Shown one piece after another: positions 16,533-25,500 of a stretch of 64,000 nt of DNA; the stretch's first letter is position 1, and each line of letters opens with the position of its first letter. The notes under the pieces are model-generated. The model did no database searches, had not been told where the DNA came from, and saw only the letters and a list, made by a program, of their open reading frames with translations. A program made the translations under genes and the position numbers. The stretch is taken from contig CP107926.1 in the NCBI GenBank assembly GCA_036015235.1, positions 6,509,501 through 6,573,500 on the forward strand. Direction: 5' to 3'. This stretch comes from Streptomyces sp. NBC_00433. Lineage in GTDB: Bacteria > Actinomycetota > Actinomycetes > Streptomycetales > Streptomycetaceae.

Positions 16533-18782
16533 TTGAATCGCTTGCTGGACGTGGGAAGCCCCGGCCCGACGCGCCGCGCCGCCGTCGGCGTGCTGGCCGG
16601 AGCGCTGACGGGGGTCACGCTGGAAGGCTGCACCAACGGGTCGCACCCGAGCGCGGCCAGCGAGGGCGGCATCCCCGCCAGGCCGCTGCCGATGTCGTCC
16701 ACCGTCGGCTTCCGGGCGCGGACCAGGCCGCTGGTGATGCAGGTGCTCGCGCACCCCGACGACGACCTCTTCTTCATGAACCCGGACACGGTCGCCGGCA
16801 TCGACCGCGACGTGCCGATCGTGTCGGTGTACGTCACCGGCGGCGGCTCCTTCGGTGTGAACCAGGCACTCGGCGCCCCCAAGGCCAAGCACGACGTGCC
16901 CGCCTACGTCTCGGCACGGCAGCAGGGGCTGCGCCAGGCGTACGCGCGGATGCTCGGCGCCCCGGTCTTCACGCGGTGGCGGCGGACCGTACTCGACCTG
17001 CCCGGCGGCACCCAGGCCGAGGTCCACTCGCTCGGGCACGGCGGCAGGCACGCCGACCTGGTCTTCCTCAACATCGACATGCACAACAGGACACCGCACG
17101 GCATGGTCGGCATGGCCGGCCTGTGGGCGACACCCGGCGCCCAGGTCCGCACGGTGGTGGTGCCCGGCTCCGAGGTGCGCACCTCGCGCGCCTACCGGCG
17201 GCAGACCCTCCTCGACAGCCTGGTGCGGATATTCGAGACCTACCGGCCGAGCCTGATCCGGACCCTCGACCCGGACCCCGACATCCAGGTGCACGACGCC
17301 CGCCACCCGCGCGACAGCGACCAGACCGGCTTCTCCGACCACATCGACCACACCGCGGTCGCGCTCTTCACCTGGCGCGCGATGGCGCAGTGGGTCGACG
17401 GGGCCGCGGCCGGCGGCAGAGCGCCGGTCTTCCTCACCGACGTCTACCGCGGCTACTACAACCAGCGCTGGCCGCACAATCTGCCGCAGGACACCGTCCG
17501 CATGAAGAGCGGCCTCCTCGACGTCTACGGCGGCGACCCCTCGTGGCACTGCGGCGACCCGCAGGGCTGCGGCGACTACTCGGTCGGCCAGGGCTCGGCG
17601 CTGCGGTCCCCGAAGGGATGGGTGCGCAGCACCCACTACCGCTATCCCACCGCGGGACCCCGGGTGGTCGGCGCCGGGGAGGGCCGGGCCACCGCCTACG
17701 GAGTGCTCAGCACCAGGGCCGCCCGCTGGACCAGGAGCGCGGGCGGTGCCTGGAGCGCCCCCGAGGACCTGGGCGGCGGACCGCTGGCACCCGCACTCAG
17801 CGTGGTCACCGGGGCCGGCGGACGCGACCTGGTCTTCGCGCTGCGCTTCTCCGGCCTGGAGGCCGACAAGCAGCACAACACCCGGGAGGTCGTGGTGCTG
17901 GAAGGCGTCGGCCCCGACCCCGTCGCAGCGCCGGCCTGGCGCAGCCTCGGCAATCCCGAGCAGGACCCCGCCCGCGGCCGGCGGGTCGGCCCGCCCACCG
18001 CGGTGTTCGCCGGGGACGGCCGGCTGCACCTCTTCGTGCGCAACGCGGCCAAGGGCCTGAGCACCCGCATCCGCGACACCGCGGGCACCTGGTCGGCCTG
18101 GCACAGCCTGTCCGGCGGCCAGGTCCAGGAAGGGCTCGCCGCCGCGCTCGACGCGGAGGGCCGGATCCACGTCTTCGCGGCCGGCCGTGACGCGATCCAC
18201 ACCTGGGTGCAGGCCTCGCCAGGCGGTGAACTGCGCCACCAGCCGCTGAAGGTGGCCGCGGCACCCGCCGAAGCCCCCGACGCGGCAAGGGCGGCGGACG
18301 GTTCGCTGCTGCTCGCCTACCGACTGCCGGACACCGCGGAGCTGGTGGTGGAGAAGCTGACAACGGCCGGCGGCCGCGACCGCTGGACACCGGCGGGGCG
18401 GCTGGGCGGCGCCGGATTCGGCCCCGTCTCACTGCTGCCGGGTCAGCACACGCCGGCCGGGCAGGACCCGGTGCTCGCGGTGAGGGCCGCGTCCGGCGAA
18501 GCCCGGCTGGTCCGCGACGGCCGGGTCGTCCTCCCGGGGGAGCGGCCCGCCGGCGCGCCCGCCACGATCGTCGCCGCCGCGGGTGGCGGCGGCGTCAGGA
18601 CCGCCGAGGGGCGCGAACCGGCCGCCGTGGCAGCCGCGTTCGCGGTCGGCAGGCCCGCGCTGCTCGGCCCGGACGGTGCCCGCGCGGTCCTGGTGTCCTT
18701 CGGCCTCGACGGCGGGCCCGGCGGTGACGTAGGGCAGGCGTCCGGCCTCACCGCCCGGCGCGCGACCACGCATGCGGGTTGA
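16533..18782 (+). CDS. PIG-L family deacetylase lipoprotein with C-terminal beta-propeller-like region
   Basis: 749-aa protein beginning with a TTG codon 8 bases after GGAG. The N-terminus has RR at residues 14-15, a hydrophobic stretch and a lipobox LEGC with C33, so it is probably exported (possibly by Tat) and lipid-anchored. The PIG-L/LmbE zinc-site motifs are AHPDDD (H74, D76, D77) and SDHIDH (268-273). Family members remove N-acetyl groups from sugars, for example GlcNAc derivatives. From about residue 375 to the end, repeated blocks (DLVFALRFSG, RLHLFVRNAAKG, RIHVFAAGRDA) suggest a propeller of the sialidase/PLL type that may bind glycan. Located beside Stealth genes, so an extracytoplasmic glycan deacetylase is plausible. 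Confidence 0.88.
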   Translation: MNRLLDVGSPGPTRRAAVGVLAGALTGVTLEGCTNGSHPSAASEGGIPARPLPMSSTVGFRARTRPLVMQVLAHPDDDLFFMNPDTVAGIDRDVPIVSVYVTGGGSFGVNQALGAPKAKHDVPAYVSARQQGLRQAYARMLGAPVFTRWRRTVLDLPGGTQAEVHSLGHGGRHADLVFLNIDMHNRTPHGMVGMAGLWATPGAQVRTVVVPGSEVRTSRAYRRQTLLDSLVRIFETYRPSLIRTLDPDPDIQVHDARHPRDSDQTGFSDHIDHTAVALFTWRAMAQWVDGAAAGGRAPVFLTDVYRGYYNQRWPHNLPQDTVRMKSGLLDVYGGDPSWHCGDPQGCGDYSVGQGSALRSPKGWVRSTHYRYPTAGPRVVGAGEGRATAYGVLSTRAARWTRSAGGAWSAPEDLGGGPLAPALSVVTGAGGRDLVFALRFSGLEADKQHNTREVVVLEGVGPDPVAAPAWRSLGNPEQDPARGRRVGPPTAVFAGDGRLHLFVRNAAKGLSTRIRDTAGTWSAWHSLSGGQVQEGLAAALDAEGRIHVFAAGRDAIHTWVQASPGGELRHQPLKVAAAPAEAPDAARAADGSLLLAYRLPDTAELVVEKLTTAGGRDRWTPAGRLGGAGFGPVSLLPGQHTPAGQDPVLAVRAASGEARLVRDGRVVLPGERPAGAPATIVAAAGGGGVRTAEGREPAAVAAAFAVGRPALLGPDGARAVLVSFGLDGGPGGDVGQASGLTARRATTHAG

Positions 18783-18811
18783 GGGCGGGCGGCCCCGTGA
18801 CAGCGGAAGGC

Positions 18812-18834
18812 GCCCGCACCACGAGGGTGCGGGC
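18812..18834. terminator. Terminator between convergent PIG-L and VCBS genes
   Basis: GCCCGCACC (18812-18820), five-base loop, GGTGCGGGC (18826-18834), extended by flanking AAGG/CCTT and followed by TTCTGCCTTT on the plus strand. Confidence 0.75.
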
Positions 18835-18875
18835 ACCTTCTGCCTTTATACGTACCGCATGTGGTGCAGACCGGC

Positions 18876-20600
18876 TCAGAGCAGCCTGGAGTAGGCGTTC
18901 CAGCCGTTGCCCAGCGACACACCGGCGGCGAACTGCCCGGTGCCGTAGGCGCTGAAGCGGTAGAGCGTGCCCGCGGAATTCACCGCGAGCAGGTCCGCCA
19001 GGCCGTTGCCGTCGATGTCGCCGGCCGTGGCGATCTTGTTGTACGCGCCGAAACCGGCGCTGAGCTTGATCCGGCCGGCGAAGGGCGCCGCCGCATTGCC
19101 GGTGCCCTTGAACAGGTAGAGCGTGCCGTCGGTGCTCCGGGCCAGGATGTCGGCCCGCCCGTCGCCGGACATGTCGCCGGCGCCGATGATGGCGTTGTAG
19201 CCGCTCCAGCCGGAGCTGACGAGCGTACGGCTGGTGTAACCCGTGCCGGTGCCGGTGCCCTTGAAGAGATACAGCTGACCCGAGGAGTTCCGGGCCAGCA
19301 GGTCGCTCTTGCCGTCGCCACTGAGGTCGCCGGGGGCGACCATCAGGTTGTACGACCAGCCGGTGGTGACCGGGCCGCGGACGTAGTTGTAGAGCGTGCC
19401 GCCGGCGCTGATCAGCAGTTCCGGGTAGGCCTCGTCCGTAAACGAGACGCCGGCGGCCATGTTCGAGACGCCGGCGAAGTCGCCGGGGTCGCCCACCAGG
19501 TCCCGCCCGTAGAACGTCCCGGTGTTGGTGGGTACGTAGCCGTACGTCGAACCGGACGACGTGACGCCGGCCAGCCACTTCTTGCCCCAGTTCTGGACGC
19601 CGCCCATGCCGGCGAACAGGTCGACCTCGCCGGCGCCGGTTGCCCACAAGAAGCGGGCCTGGAGGCCGCCGGCGCCGTTCGACGCGTACTGGTACAGGTC
19701 GCCGTTGAAGGCCCGGCCGGTCAGGAAGCCGGCACCGGACTCGCCGTTGCCGAGGCCGATGATCTGGTTGTACGTGTTCCAGCCGCCGCCGATCAGCGAC
19801 TTGCCGCTGTAGGGGGCGGCCGCGTTGCCGGTGGCCTTGTAGAAGTACAGGTTGCCCGAGGTGTCGCGGGCGACCAGGTCGCTGATGCCGTCACCGTCGA
19901 GGTCGCCCGGACTGGCCAGCTGGTCGTAGACCGCCCAGCCGCCGCCGATGAGCAGGCGGGTCTTGAACGGCGCGCTGCCGTTGCCGGTGCCCGGGAACAG
20001 GTACAGGTGGCCGTCGAAAGTCCGCGCGGCGATGTCGGGGATACCGTCACCGGTGACGTCGTCGAGCGCGATGACCTTGTTGTAGATGGTCCAGCCGGTG
20101 CTGGTCCACGACGAGTAGTTCGGGAAGTTCGACCCGCTGAACATCTCCAGCTTGCCGCTGGCGGTCAGGCCCAGCACGTCGGGGCCGGTCGCCCCGTCGA
20201 TGTCGCCCGGCGTGATCACGTCCACGTATTCTTCGCTGGACGTGCCCAGTGACGGGTTGGTGTTGTCGCCCAGCGAGTTGTGCCACACCATGTTGACATC
20301 GCGGTAGAGCTGGTCGCCGATGCCGTCGCCGTCGATGTCGTAGCGGACGGGCGCCGGGGTCTGGACGGCCTTCGCCGCCAGCTTCGACTTCGTCAGCGAC
20401 TTCGGGGCGCTGATGTGCGGTACGTGTGCTGTGGCCACGGTGGGCCGCTCAGCGGTGTGGCGTGCACCTGGCTCTGCGGCCTGGGCACCGGTCCCGAGCG
20501 CGAAGGCGCCGAGAGAAAGGATGCCGGCCGTGCACGCCGCAACAAGACGCCGGCGGCCCTTGGGCCCTACCGGCTGCGTTTTTGACACTAATCCCCCCAT
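18876..20600 (-). CDS. Secreted FG-GAP/VCBS repeat protein
   Basis: 574-aa exported protein. The N-terminus is basic then hydrophobic (RRRLVAACTAGILSLGAFAL) with a likely cleavage after AQA near residue 42. The mature part has about six or seven repeats of roughly 60 residues, each with a GWxxYN-type segment followed by a calcium-binding loop such as DIDGDGIGD, DVTGDGIPD, DLDGDGISD, DLSGDGKSD, DMSGDGRAD and DIDGNGLAD. This predicts an integrin-like beta-propeller that binds Ca2+. No catalytic domain is seen, so it may be a surface adhesin or glycan-binding protein. A GTG four codons downstream with a GGGGGG site is an alternative start. It faces the PIG-L lipoprotein gene tail to tail. Confidence 0.9.
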   Translation of the reverse strand: MGGLVSKTQPVGPKGRRRLVAACTAGILSLGAFALGTGAQAAEPGARHTAERPTVATAHVPHISAPKSLTKSKLAAKAVQTPAPVRYDIDGDGIGDQLYRDVNMVWHNSLGDNTNPSLGTSSEEYVDVITPGDIDGATGPDVLGLTASGKLEMFSGSNFPNYSSWTSTGWTIYNKVIALDDVTGDGIPDIAARTFDGHLYLFPGTGNGSAPFKTRLLIGGGWAVYDQLASPGDLDGDGISDLVARDTSGNLYFYKATGNAAAPYSGKSLIGGGWNTYNQIIGLGNGESGAGFLTGRAFNGDLYQYASNGAGGLQARFLWATGAGEVDLFAGMGGVQNWGKKWLAGVTSSGSTYGYVPTNTGTFYGRDLVGDPGDFAGVSNMAAGVSFTDEAYPELLISAGGTLYNYVRGPVTTGWSYNLMVAPGDLSGDGKSDLLARNSSGQLYLFKGTGTGTGYTSRTLVSSGWSGYNAIIGAGDMSGDGRADILARSTDGTLYLFKGTGNAAAPFAGRIKLSAGFGAYNKIATAGDIDGNGLADLLAVNSAGTLYRFSAYGTGQFAAGVSLGNGWNAYSRLL

Positions 20601-20736
20601 GGGATCTCAAGCAATGAATCCCTGAACGTGGCCTCGGACTTATAGGAAGGTCCCGGCCGTTCGGGTCCGCGGAGTCTATCCCCCCGGTCTGACACCCGGC
20701 GCGGGGGTTTTCGGCCCGATCGATAGACTTCGGACC

Positions 20737-21708
20737 ATGACCTGGATGATTACCGGCGGCGCGGGCTACATCGGTTCACATGTCGTCAAGGCGCTCGTTG
20801 CCGATGGGCAACCCGTCGTGGTTCTCGACGACCTGAGCACCGGCGATCCGGAACGACTGCCCGCCGGCGTCCCGCTGGTGCGCGGCAGCGTCCTGGACCG
20901 GGCGGTGCTCGACCGCGTGCTGCGCGAGCACGAGGTGCGCGGCATCGTGCACATCGCGGCGAAGAAGCAGGTCGGGGAGTCCGTCGACCGCCCGCTCTGG
21001 TATTACCGGGAGAATGTCGAGGGCCTGCGGACCGTCCTGGAGGCGGCCGTCGAGGCCCAGGTAGGCGCCTTCGTCTTCTCCTCGTCCGCGGCCGTATACG
21101 GAATGCCGGACGTGGACCTGGTCACCGAGCAGACCCCGTGCGAGCCGATGAACCCGTACGGCGAGACCAAACTGGCCGGAGAGTGGCTGGTCGGCGCCGT
21201 CGGCCGGGCGCACGGGATGGCCACCGCTGCCATGCGGTACTTCAACGTGGCGGGCGCGGCGACGCCGGAGCTGGGCGACCCGGGGGCCACCAACCTGGTC
21301 CCGATGGTCTTCGAGCGGCTCTCCCGCGGCCTGCCCCCGCTGGTCTTCGGTGCCGACTACCCGACGCCCGACGGCACCTGCATCCGCGACTTCGTCCACG
21401 TCGAGGACATCGCGTCCGCGCACGTCGCCGCCGCCCGCCGGCTCACCGAGGACCCGCGGGCGCAGCTGGTGCTGAACATCGGCCGCGGCGAGGGCGTCTC
21501 GGTGGCCGAGATGGTCGGCATCATCCAGGAGGTTTCGGGCCACACTGGGAGCGCCCCCGAGGTGGTCGCGCGCCGTCCCGGCGACCCGGCCAGGGTCGTC
21601 GCGTCCGCCGAGGCGATCGGCAAGGAACTGGGCTGGTCGGCCGCCTACGACATCCGCGAGATGATCACCTCGGCCTGGGCGGGCTGGCAGCTGCGCCACC
21701 CGCGGTAG
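20737..21708 (+). CDS. galE: NAD-dependent epimerase/dehydratase, UDP-glucose 4-epimerase-like
   Basis: 323-aa short-chain dehydrogenase of the extended type. It has the N-terminal NAD-binding GGAGYIGSH (residues 7-15), SSSAAVYG with the catalytic serine region near 118, and the catalytic pair Y141/K145 in YGETK. The length and PNPYG-type motif fit GalE, which interconverts UDP-glucose and UDP-galactose; substrate specificity cannot be fixed by eye. TAGACT at 20724-20729 is only 7 bases before the ATG, so the transcript may be leaderless. It lies between the surface-glycan genes and proB and may supply UDP-galactose for the glycan (inference). Confidence 0.88.
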   Translation: MTWMITGGAGYIGSHVVKALVADGQPVVVLDDLSTGDPERLPAGVPLVRGSVLDRAVLDRVLREHEVRGIVHIAAKKQVGESVDRPLWYYRENVEGLRTVLEAAVEAQVGAFVFSSSAAVYGMPDVDLVTEQTPCEPMNPYGETKLAGEWLVGAVGRAHGMATAAMRYFNVAGAATPELGDPGATNLVPMVFERLSRGLPPLVFGADYPTPDGTCIRDFVHVEDIASAHVAAARRLTEDPRAQLVLNIGRGEGVSVAEMVGIIQEVSGHTGSAPEVVARRPGDPARVVASAEAIGKELGWSAAYDIREMITSAWAGWQLRHPR

Positions 21709-21763
21709 CCGCGGCACCGGCGGGCGGCGGCAGCGCACACCCCGACACGAGGGACGGACGTAC

Positions 21764-22903
21764 GTGACGACGGCGGCACGGCAGGACGTAGTGGAGGCCC
21801 GCAGAGTCGTGGTCAAGGTCGGCTCCTCGTCGCTGACCACGGCGGCCGGCGGGCTGGACGCCGACCGGGTCGACGCCCTGGTCGACGTGCTGGCCAAGGC
21901 GCGGGAGGACCGGGAGATCGTGCTGGTCTCCTCCGGCGCCATCGCCGCCGGCCTCGCCCCGCTCGGGCTGTCCCGCAGGCCGCGTGACCTGGCCAGGCAG
22001 CAGGCCTCGGCCAGCGTCGGGCAGGGCCTGCTGATGGCCCGCTACACCGCCTCCTTCGCCCGCTACGGCATCCGCGTCGGCCAGGTGCTGCTCACCTCCG
22101 ACGACGTCAGCCGCCGCGCCCACTACCGCAACGCCTACCGCACCCTGGACCAGCTGCTGGCGATGGGCGCGCTGCCGGTCGTCAACGAGAACGACACCGT
22201 CGCCACCGACGAGATCCGCTTCGGCGACAACGACCGGCTCGCCGCCCTGGTCGCCCACCTGGTGCGCGCCGACCTGCTGGTGCTGCTCTCCGACGTCGAC
22301 GGCCTCTACGACGGCGACCCGCGTACCCCGGGCACCAGCCTGATCGCCGAGGTCACCGGGCCGCATGACCTGGCGGGCGTCTCCATCGGCAGCGCGGGCC
22401 GGGCCGGGGTCGGCACCGGCGGGATGGTCACCAAGGTCGAGGCCGCCGCAATCGCCACCGGCGCGGGCGTCCCCGTCGTGCTGACCTCGACCGTGCACGC
22501 CGCCGACGCGCTGGCCGGCCGCCCGACCGGCACGCACTTCCACCGCACCGGCAAGCGCTCCGCCGACCGGCTGCTGTGGCTGGCGCACGCGTCCGCCCCG
22601 CGCGGCGCCCTGCGGCTGGACCCCGGCGCGGTCAGCGCGGTCACCCAGCGGCACAGCTCGCTGCTGCCCGCCGGGCTGACCGGGGTGGACGGCGACTTCA
22701 CCGCGGGCGACCCGGTGGACCTGGTCGACGAGTCGGGCGTCGCGGTGGCCCGCGGCCTGGTCAACTACGACGCGCGCGAGCTGCCCAGGCTGCTCGGGCG
22801 CTCCACCCGCGAGCTGGCGGCGGAGCTGGGGCCCGCCTACGAGCGGGAGGTCGTGCACCGCGACGACCTCGTGCTGCTGAGGCCGCAGGGGCTGCCGGGC
22901 TGA
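21764..22903 (+). CDS. proB: Glutamate 5-kinase
   Basis: 379-aa cytoplasmic enzyme for the first step of proline synthesis, phosphorylating L-glutamate with ATP. The N-terminal amino-acid-kinase domain begins VVVKVGSSSLT and includes ALPVVNENDTVA and FGDNDRLAALVA. A C-terminal PUA domain (about residues 285-370) is present, as in most full-length ProB. GTG start, 55 bases after the epimerase stop, so possibly the same transcript. proA is about 0.7 kb downstream with one small gene between. Confidence 0.97.
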   Translation: MTTAARQDVVEARRVVVKVGSSSLTTAAGGLDADRVDALVDVLAKAREDREIVLVSSGAIAAGLAPLGLSRRPRDLARQQASASVGQGLLMARYTASFARYGIRVGQVLLTSDDVSRRAHYRNAYRTLDQLLAMGALPVVNENDTVATDEIRFGDNDRLAALVAHLVRADLLVLLSDVDGLYDGDPRTPGTSLIAEVTGPHDLAGVSIGSAGRAGVGTGGMVTKVEAAAIATGAGVPVVLTSTVHAADALAGRPTGTHFHRTGKRSADRLLWLAHASAPRGALRLDPGAVSAVTQRHSSLLPAGLTGVDGDFTAGDPVDLVDESGVAVARGLVNYDARELPRLLGRSTRELAAELGPAYEREVVHRDDLVLLRPQGLPG

Positions 22904-23067
22904 CCTCGTCGGGGGCTTCTTGCGGAAAACGCCCCCGCCACCTGCCGGAGCCTGGTCAACTTTGATGAGGATGCGATGCGCAGGTACGTCCCTGCCACCG
23001 TCATGTCCGCGCCCACGGGTACGGGCCGGGCGCGCCGCAGCGAACGCAACCCACAGGGAGGCCGCCG

Positions 23068-23532
23068 GTGAAACGAGGGCGCCCAGGGCCAATGACCAGG
23101 ACTTCGTCGGAGCGCGCGCTGGTCAGTGTCGACCGCGCGGTGCCGGACGAGGCCGTCGTGCCGCACCAGGCGCGGCCGCAGGAGCGTACCGCCGCCCGGC
23201 TGTGGCATGTCACGCTCAGCGTCGCCGGTCCGCTGACCCCGCTGCCCGAGCTGCGCCGCAGCCTCGAACAGCTGGCCAACGACCATCCCTTCCTGCTGAC
23301 CAGCCGCTATGCCCCCGACCACGCGGAGATCCGCTACTGGGAGGAGGCCAGGGACGTCCACGACGCCGCCGCCCTGGCACTGCGCCTGTGGGGCGAGCAC
23401 CGCTCCACGGCGGGCCTTCCCCCCTGGGAGACCGTCGGCCTGGAAGTCATCGACCGGGAGACCTACCACCAGCGCCTGGCCGCCGGCCATGCCCCGGCCC
23501 CCGCCGTCCCGATCGGCGTCCACCCCTTCTGA
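23068..23532 (+). CDS. Conserved hypothetical protein between proB and proA
   Basis: 154-aa soluble protein of unknown function. GTG start with AGGGAGG 6 bases upstream. The central part reads LWHVTLSVAGPLTPL and HPFLLTSRYAPDHAEIRYWEEA, a regular alpha/beta pattern; the ends are Pro/Ala-rich. It sits in the proB-proA interval, where Streptomyces genomes commonly carry a small protein of this kind (from memory). There is no signal peptide or membrane segment. A role in proline metabolism is not shown by the sequence. Confidence 0.8.
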   Translation: MKRGRPGPMTRTSSERALVSVDRAVPDEAVVPHQARPQERTAARLWHVTLSVAGPLTPLPELRRSLEQLANDHPFLLTSRYAPDHAEIRYWEEARDVHDAAALALRLWGEHRSTAGLPPWETVGLEVIDRETYHQRLAAGHAPAPAVPIGVHPF

Positions 23533-23603
23533 GCCGTTCCGGTGAAGGCACGCTTTGCGAAGGTGCGGCCTTGCGGGAGGACGCCCTTGAGTACGCTGCA
23601 CGC

Positions 23604-24890
23604 ATGGACCTGCTCTCGCCGCTCCCCAAGTCCCCCGTGCTGCTCGCGGCCTACCGCGCCAAATCCGCCGCGGCGGACCTGGCACCGCTGCCGCGGGCCG
23701 CGAAGGACGACGCGCTGCTGGCCATCGCCGACGCGCTGATCGTCCGCACCCAGGAGATCGTGGCGGCGAACGCCGAGGACGTGGCCCGTGCCGAGCGCGA
23801 GGGCACCAGCCCGGCGATCGTCGACCGGCTCACACTCACCCGGGAGCGGGTCGCAGCCATCGCCGCCGACGTGCGGCATGTCGCGGGGCTGCCCGACCCG
23901 GTCGGTGAGGTGCTGCGCGGGTCCACGCTGCCGAACGGTCTCGACCTGCGCCAGGTCCGCGTCCCGCTCGGCGTCGTCGGCATCATCTACGAGGCCCGGC
24001 CGAACGTGACCGTGGACGCCGCCGCGCTGTGCCTGAAATCGGGCAACGCGGTGCTGCTGCGCGGCTCGTCCTCCGCGTACGCCTCCAACACCGCCCTGGT
24101 CACCGTGCTGCGTGACGCGGTCGGCGGCGCGGGGCTGCCCGCGGACGCCGTGCAGCTCGTACCTGGCGAGAGCCGGGAGTCGGTCACCGAGCTGATGCGC
24201 GCCCGCGGCATGGTCGACGTGCTGATCCCGCGCGGCGGCGCCGCGCTGATCCGTACCGTCGTCGAGGGCTCCACCGTCCCGGTGATCGAGACCGGCACCG
24301 GCAACTGCCACGTCTACGTCGACGCCGAGGCCGACCTCGACATGGCCGTGGCGATCCTGGTCAATTCCAAGGCCCAGCGGCCCAGCGTCTGCAATGCCGC
24401 CGAGACGCTGCTGGTGCACCGGGACATCGCCGACCACTTCCTGCCCCGCGCGCTGGCGGCGCTGGCCGAGGCCGGCGTCACAGTGCACGGCGACCCGCAC
24501 GTGGTGGCCACCGCCGAGGCGGCCGGCAGCAAGGCCACCGTGGTCCCGGTGACCGCGGAGGACTGGGAGACGGAGTATCTGTCGTACGACATCGCCGCCG
24601 GCGTCGTGGACTCGCTGGAGGCCGCGGTCGCCCACATCCGGCTGTGGTCGTCGGGCCACACCGAGGCGATCGTGACCTCCTCGCAGCCCGCGGCCCGCCG
24701 CTTCACCCAGCTGGTCGACGCGGCCGCGGTGATGGTGAACGCCTCGACGCGCTTCACCGACGGCGGCCAGTTCGGCTTCGGCGCGGAGATCGGCATCTCC
24801 ACCCAGAAGCTGCACGCTCGCGGCCCCATGGGGCTGCCCGAGCTGACCTCCACCAAATACATCGTCACCGGCGACGGACACACCCGCTGA
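23604..24890 (+). CDS. proA: Gamma-glutamyl phosphate reductase
   Basis: 428-aa NADPH-dependent enzyme for the second proline step, converting gamma-glutamyl phosphate to glutamate semialdehyde. Aldehyde-dehydrogenase-like fold with the family motifs GIIYEARPNVTVDAAALCLK and the catalytic cysteine C263 in PSVCNAAET; the C-terminus has FTDGGQFGFGAEIGIST. The frame is open far upstream, but the ATG at 23604 gives the normal N-terminus. The ribosome-binding site there is weak. Encoded downstream of proB in the same direction. Confidence 0.97.
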   Translation: MDLLSPLPKSPVLLAAYRAKSAAADLAPLPRAAKDDALLAIADALIVRTQEIVAANAEDVARAEREGTSPAIVDRLTLTRERVAAIAADVRHVAGLPDPVGEVLRGSTLPNGLDLRQVRVPLGVVGIIYEARPNVTVDAAALCLKSGNAVLLRGSSSAYASNTALVTVLRDAVGGAGLPADAVQLVPGESRESVTELMRARGMVDVLIPRGGAALIRTVVEGSTVPVIETGTGNCHVYVDAEADLDMAVAILVNSKAQRPSVCNAAETLLVHRDIADHFLPRALAALAEAGVTVHGDPHVVATAEAAGSKATVVPVTAEDWETEYLSYDIAAGVVDSLEAAVAHIRLWSSGHTEAIVTSSQPAARRFTQLVDAAAVMVNASTRFTDGGQFGFGAEIGISTQKLHARGPMGLPELTSTKYIVTGDGHTR

Positions 24891-25001
24891 CCTGCGGCGG
24901 GCCGGTCGGCGTCGGGATTACGCCATCCGGGTGCACAGCCGGCCCACAGCGGCGTGGGATTCCCCTGCCCAAAGGGCCAACTTCCGCATTACTCTGGACA
25001 G

Positions 25002-25436
25002 ATGCCGGACGATGACGAATTCGCCTCCGTAGTCCTCGACGAAGAATTCGTACGGTCTGCTCTGTTCCACGAGCCCACGGCCCGGGAACGGATGCTGGCC
25101 GTCGCCGAAGGTCCCGCGCTACCGCCCAGCTGGCCCGGGCGGCGCAGAAACCCGCGTTCGGCCGCCCCAGAGCCGGGCGACGACGCGGACTTCCCGGAAA
25201 CCGACCCGCTGTATGCCGCCGGGCACCCCTACCGCGGCAGCAGCACCCGCTGGCACCGTCCGGTGGCCTGGGCTCTTGCCGTGGTGATGGGCATCGGAGT
25301 GGTCGCCCTCAGCTTCGCCGCCGTCTACCGCGGCGCGGGCGGCGCCACCCGCCAGCCGGCGGACCCCCCGCCGTCCAGCGGCAGCCCGGTCGGCGGCCGG
25401 CTGATGCCGCCGGTCGCCAGCACCCCGGTGCCCTGA
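25002..25436 (+). CDS. Small single-pass membrane protein, paralogue of the next gene
   Basis: 144 aa. The N-terminus DDDEFASVVLDEEFVRSALF closely resembles DEYRSVVFDESFVRAARI in the next protein, so the pair shares a conserved cytoplasmic peptide. One transmembrane helix (about 84-111, WALAVVMGIGVVALSFAAV) follows and then a short Pro/Ser-rich outside tail. Related Streptomyces proteins from this genomic position have been linked to the spore-wall synthesis complex (from memory, not verifiable here). ATG start; a longer frame upstream is not conserved-looking. Confidence 0.78.
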   Translation: MPDDDEFASVVLDEEFVRSALFHEPTARERMLAVAEGPALPPSWPGRRRNPRSAAPEPGDDADFPETDPLYAAGHPYRGSSTRWHRPVAWALAVVMGIGVVALSFAAVYRGAGGATRQPADPPPSSGSPVGGRLMPPVASTPVP

Positions 25437-25500
25437 ACTCATGTCAACTCGGCCGGTACTGGGGAGTTTATTCCTCCGTCCACAGACCTAACCTTGTGAT

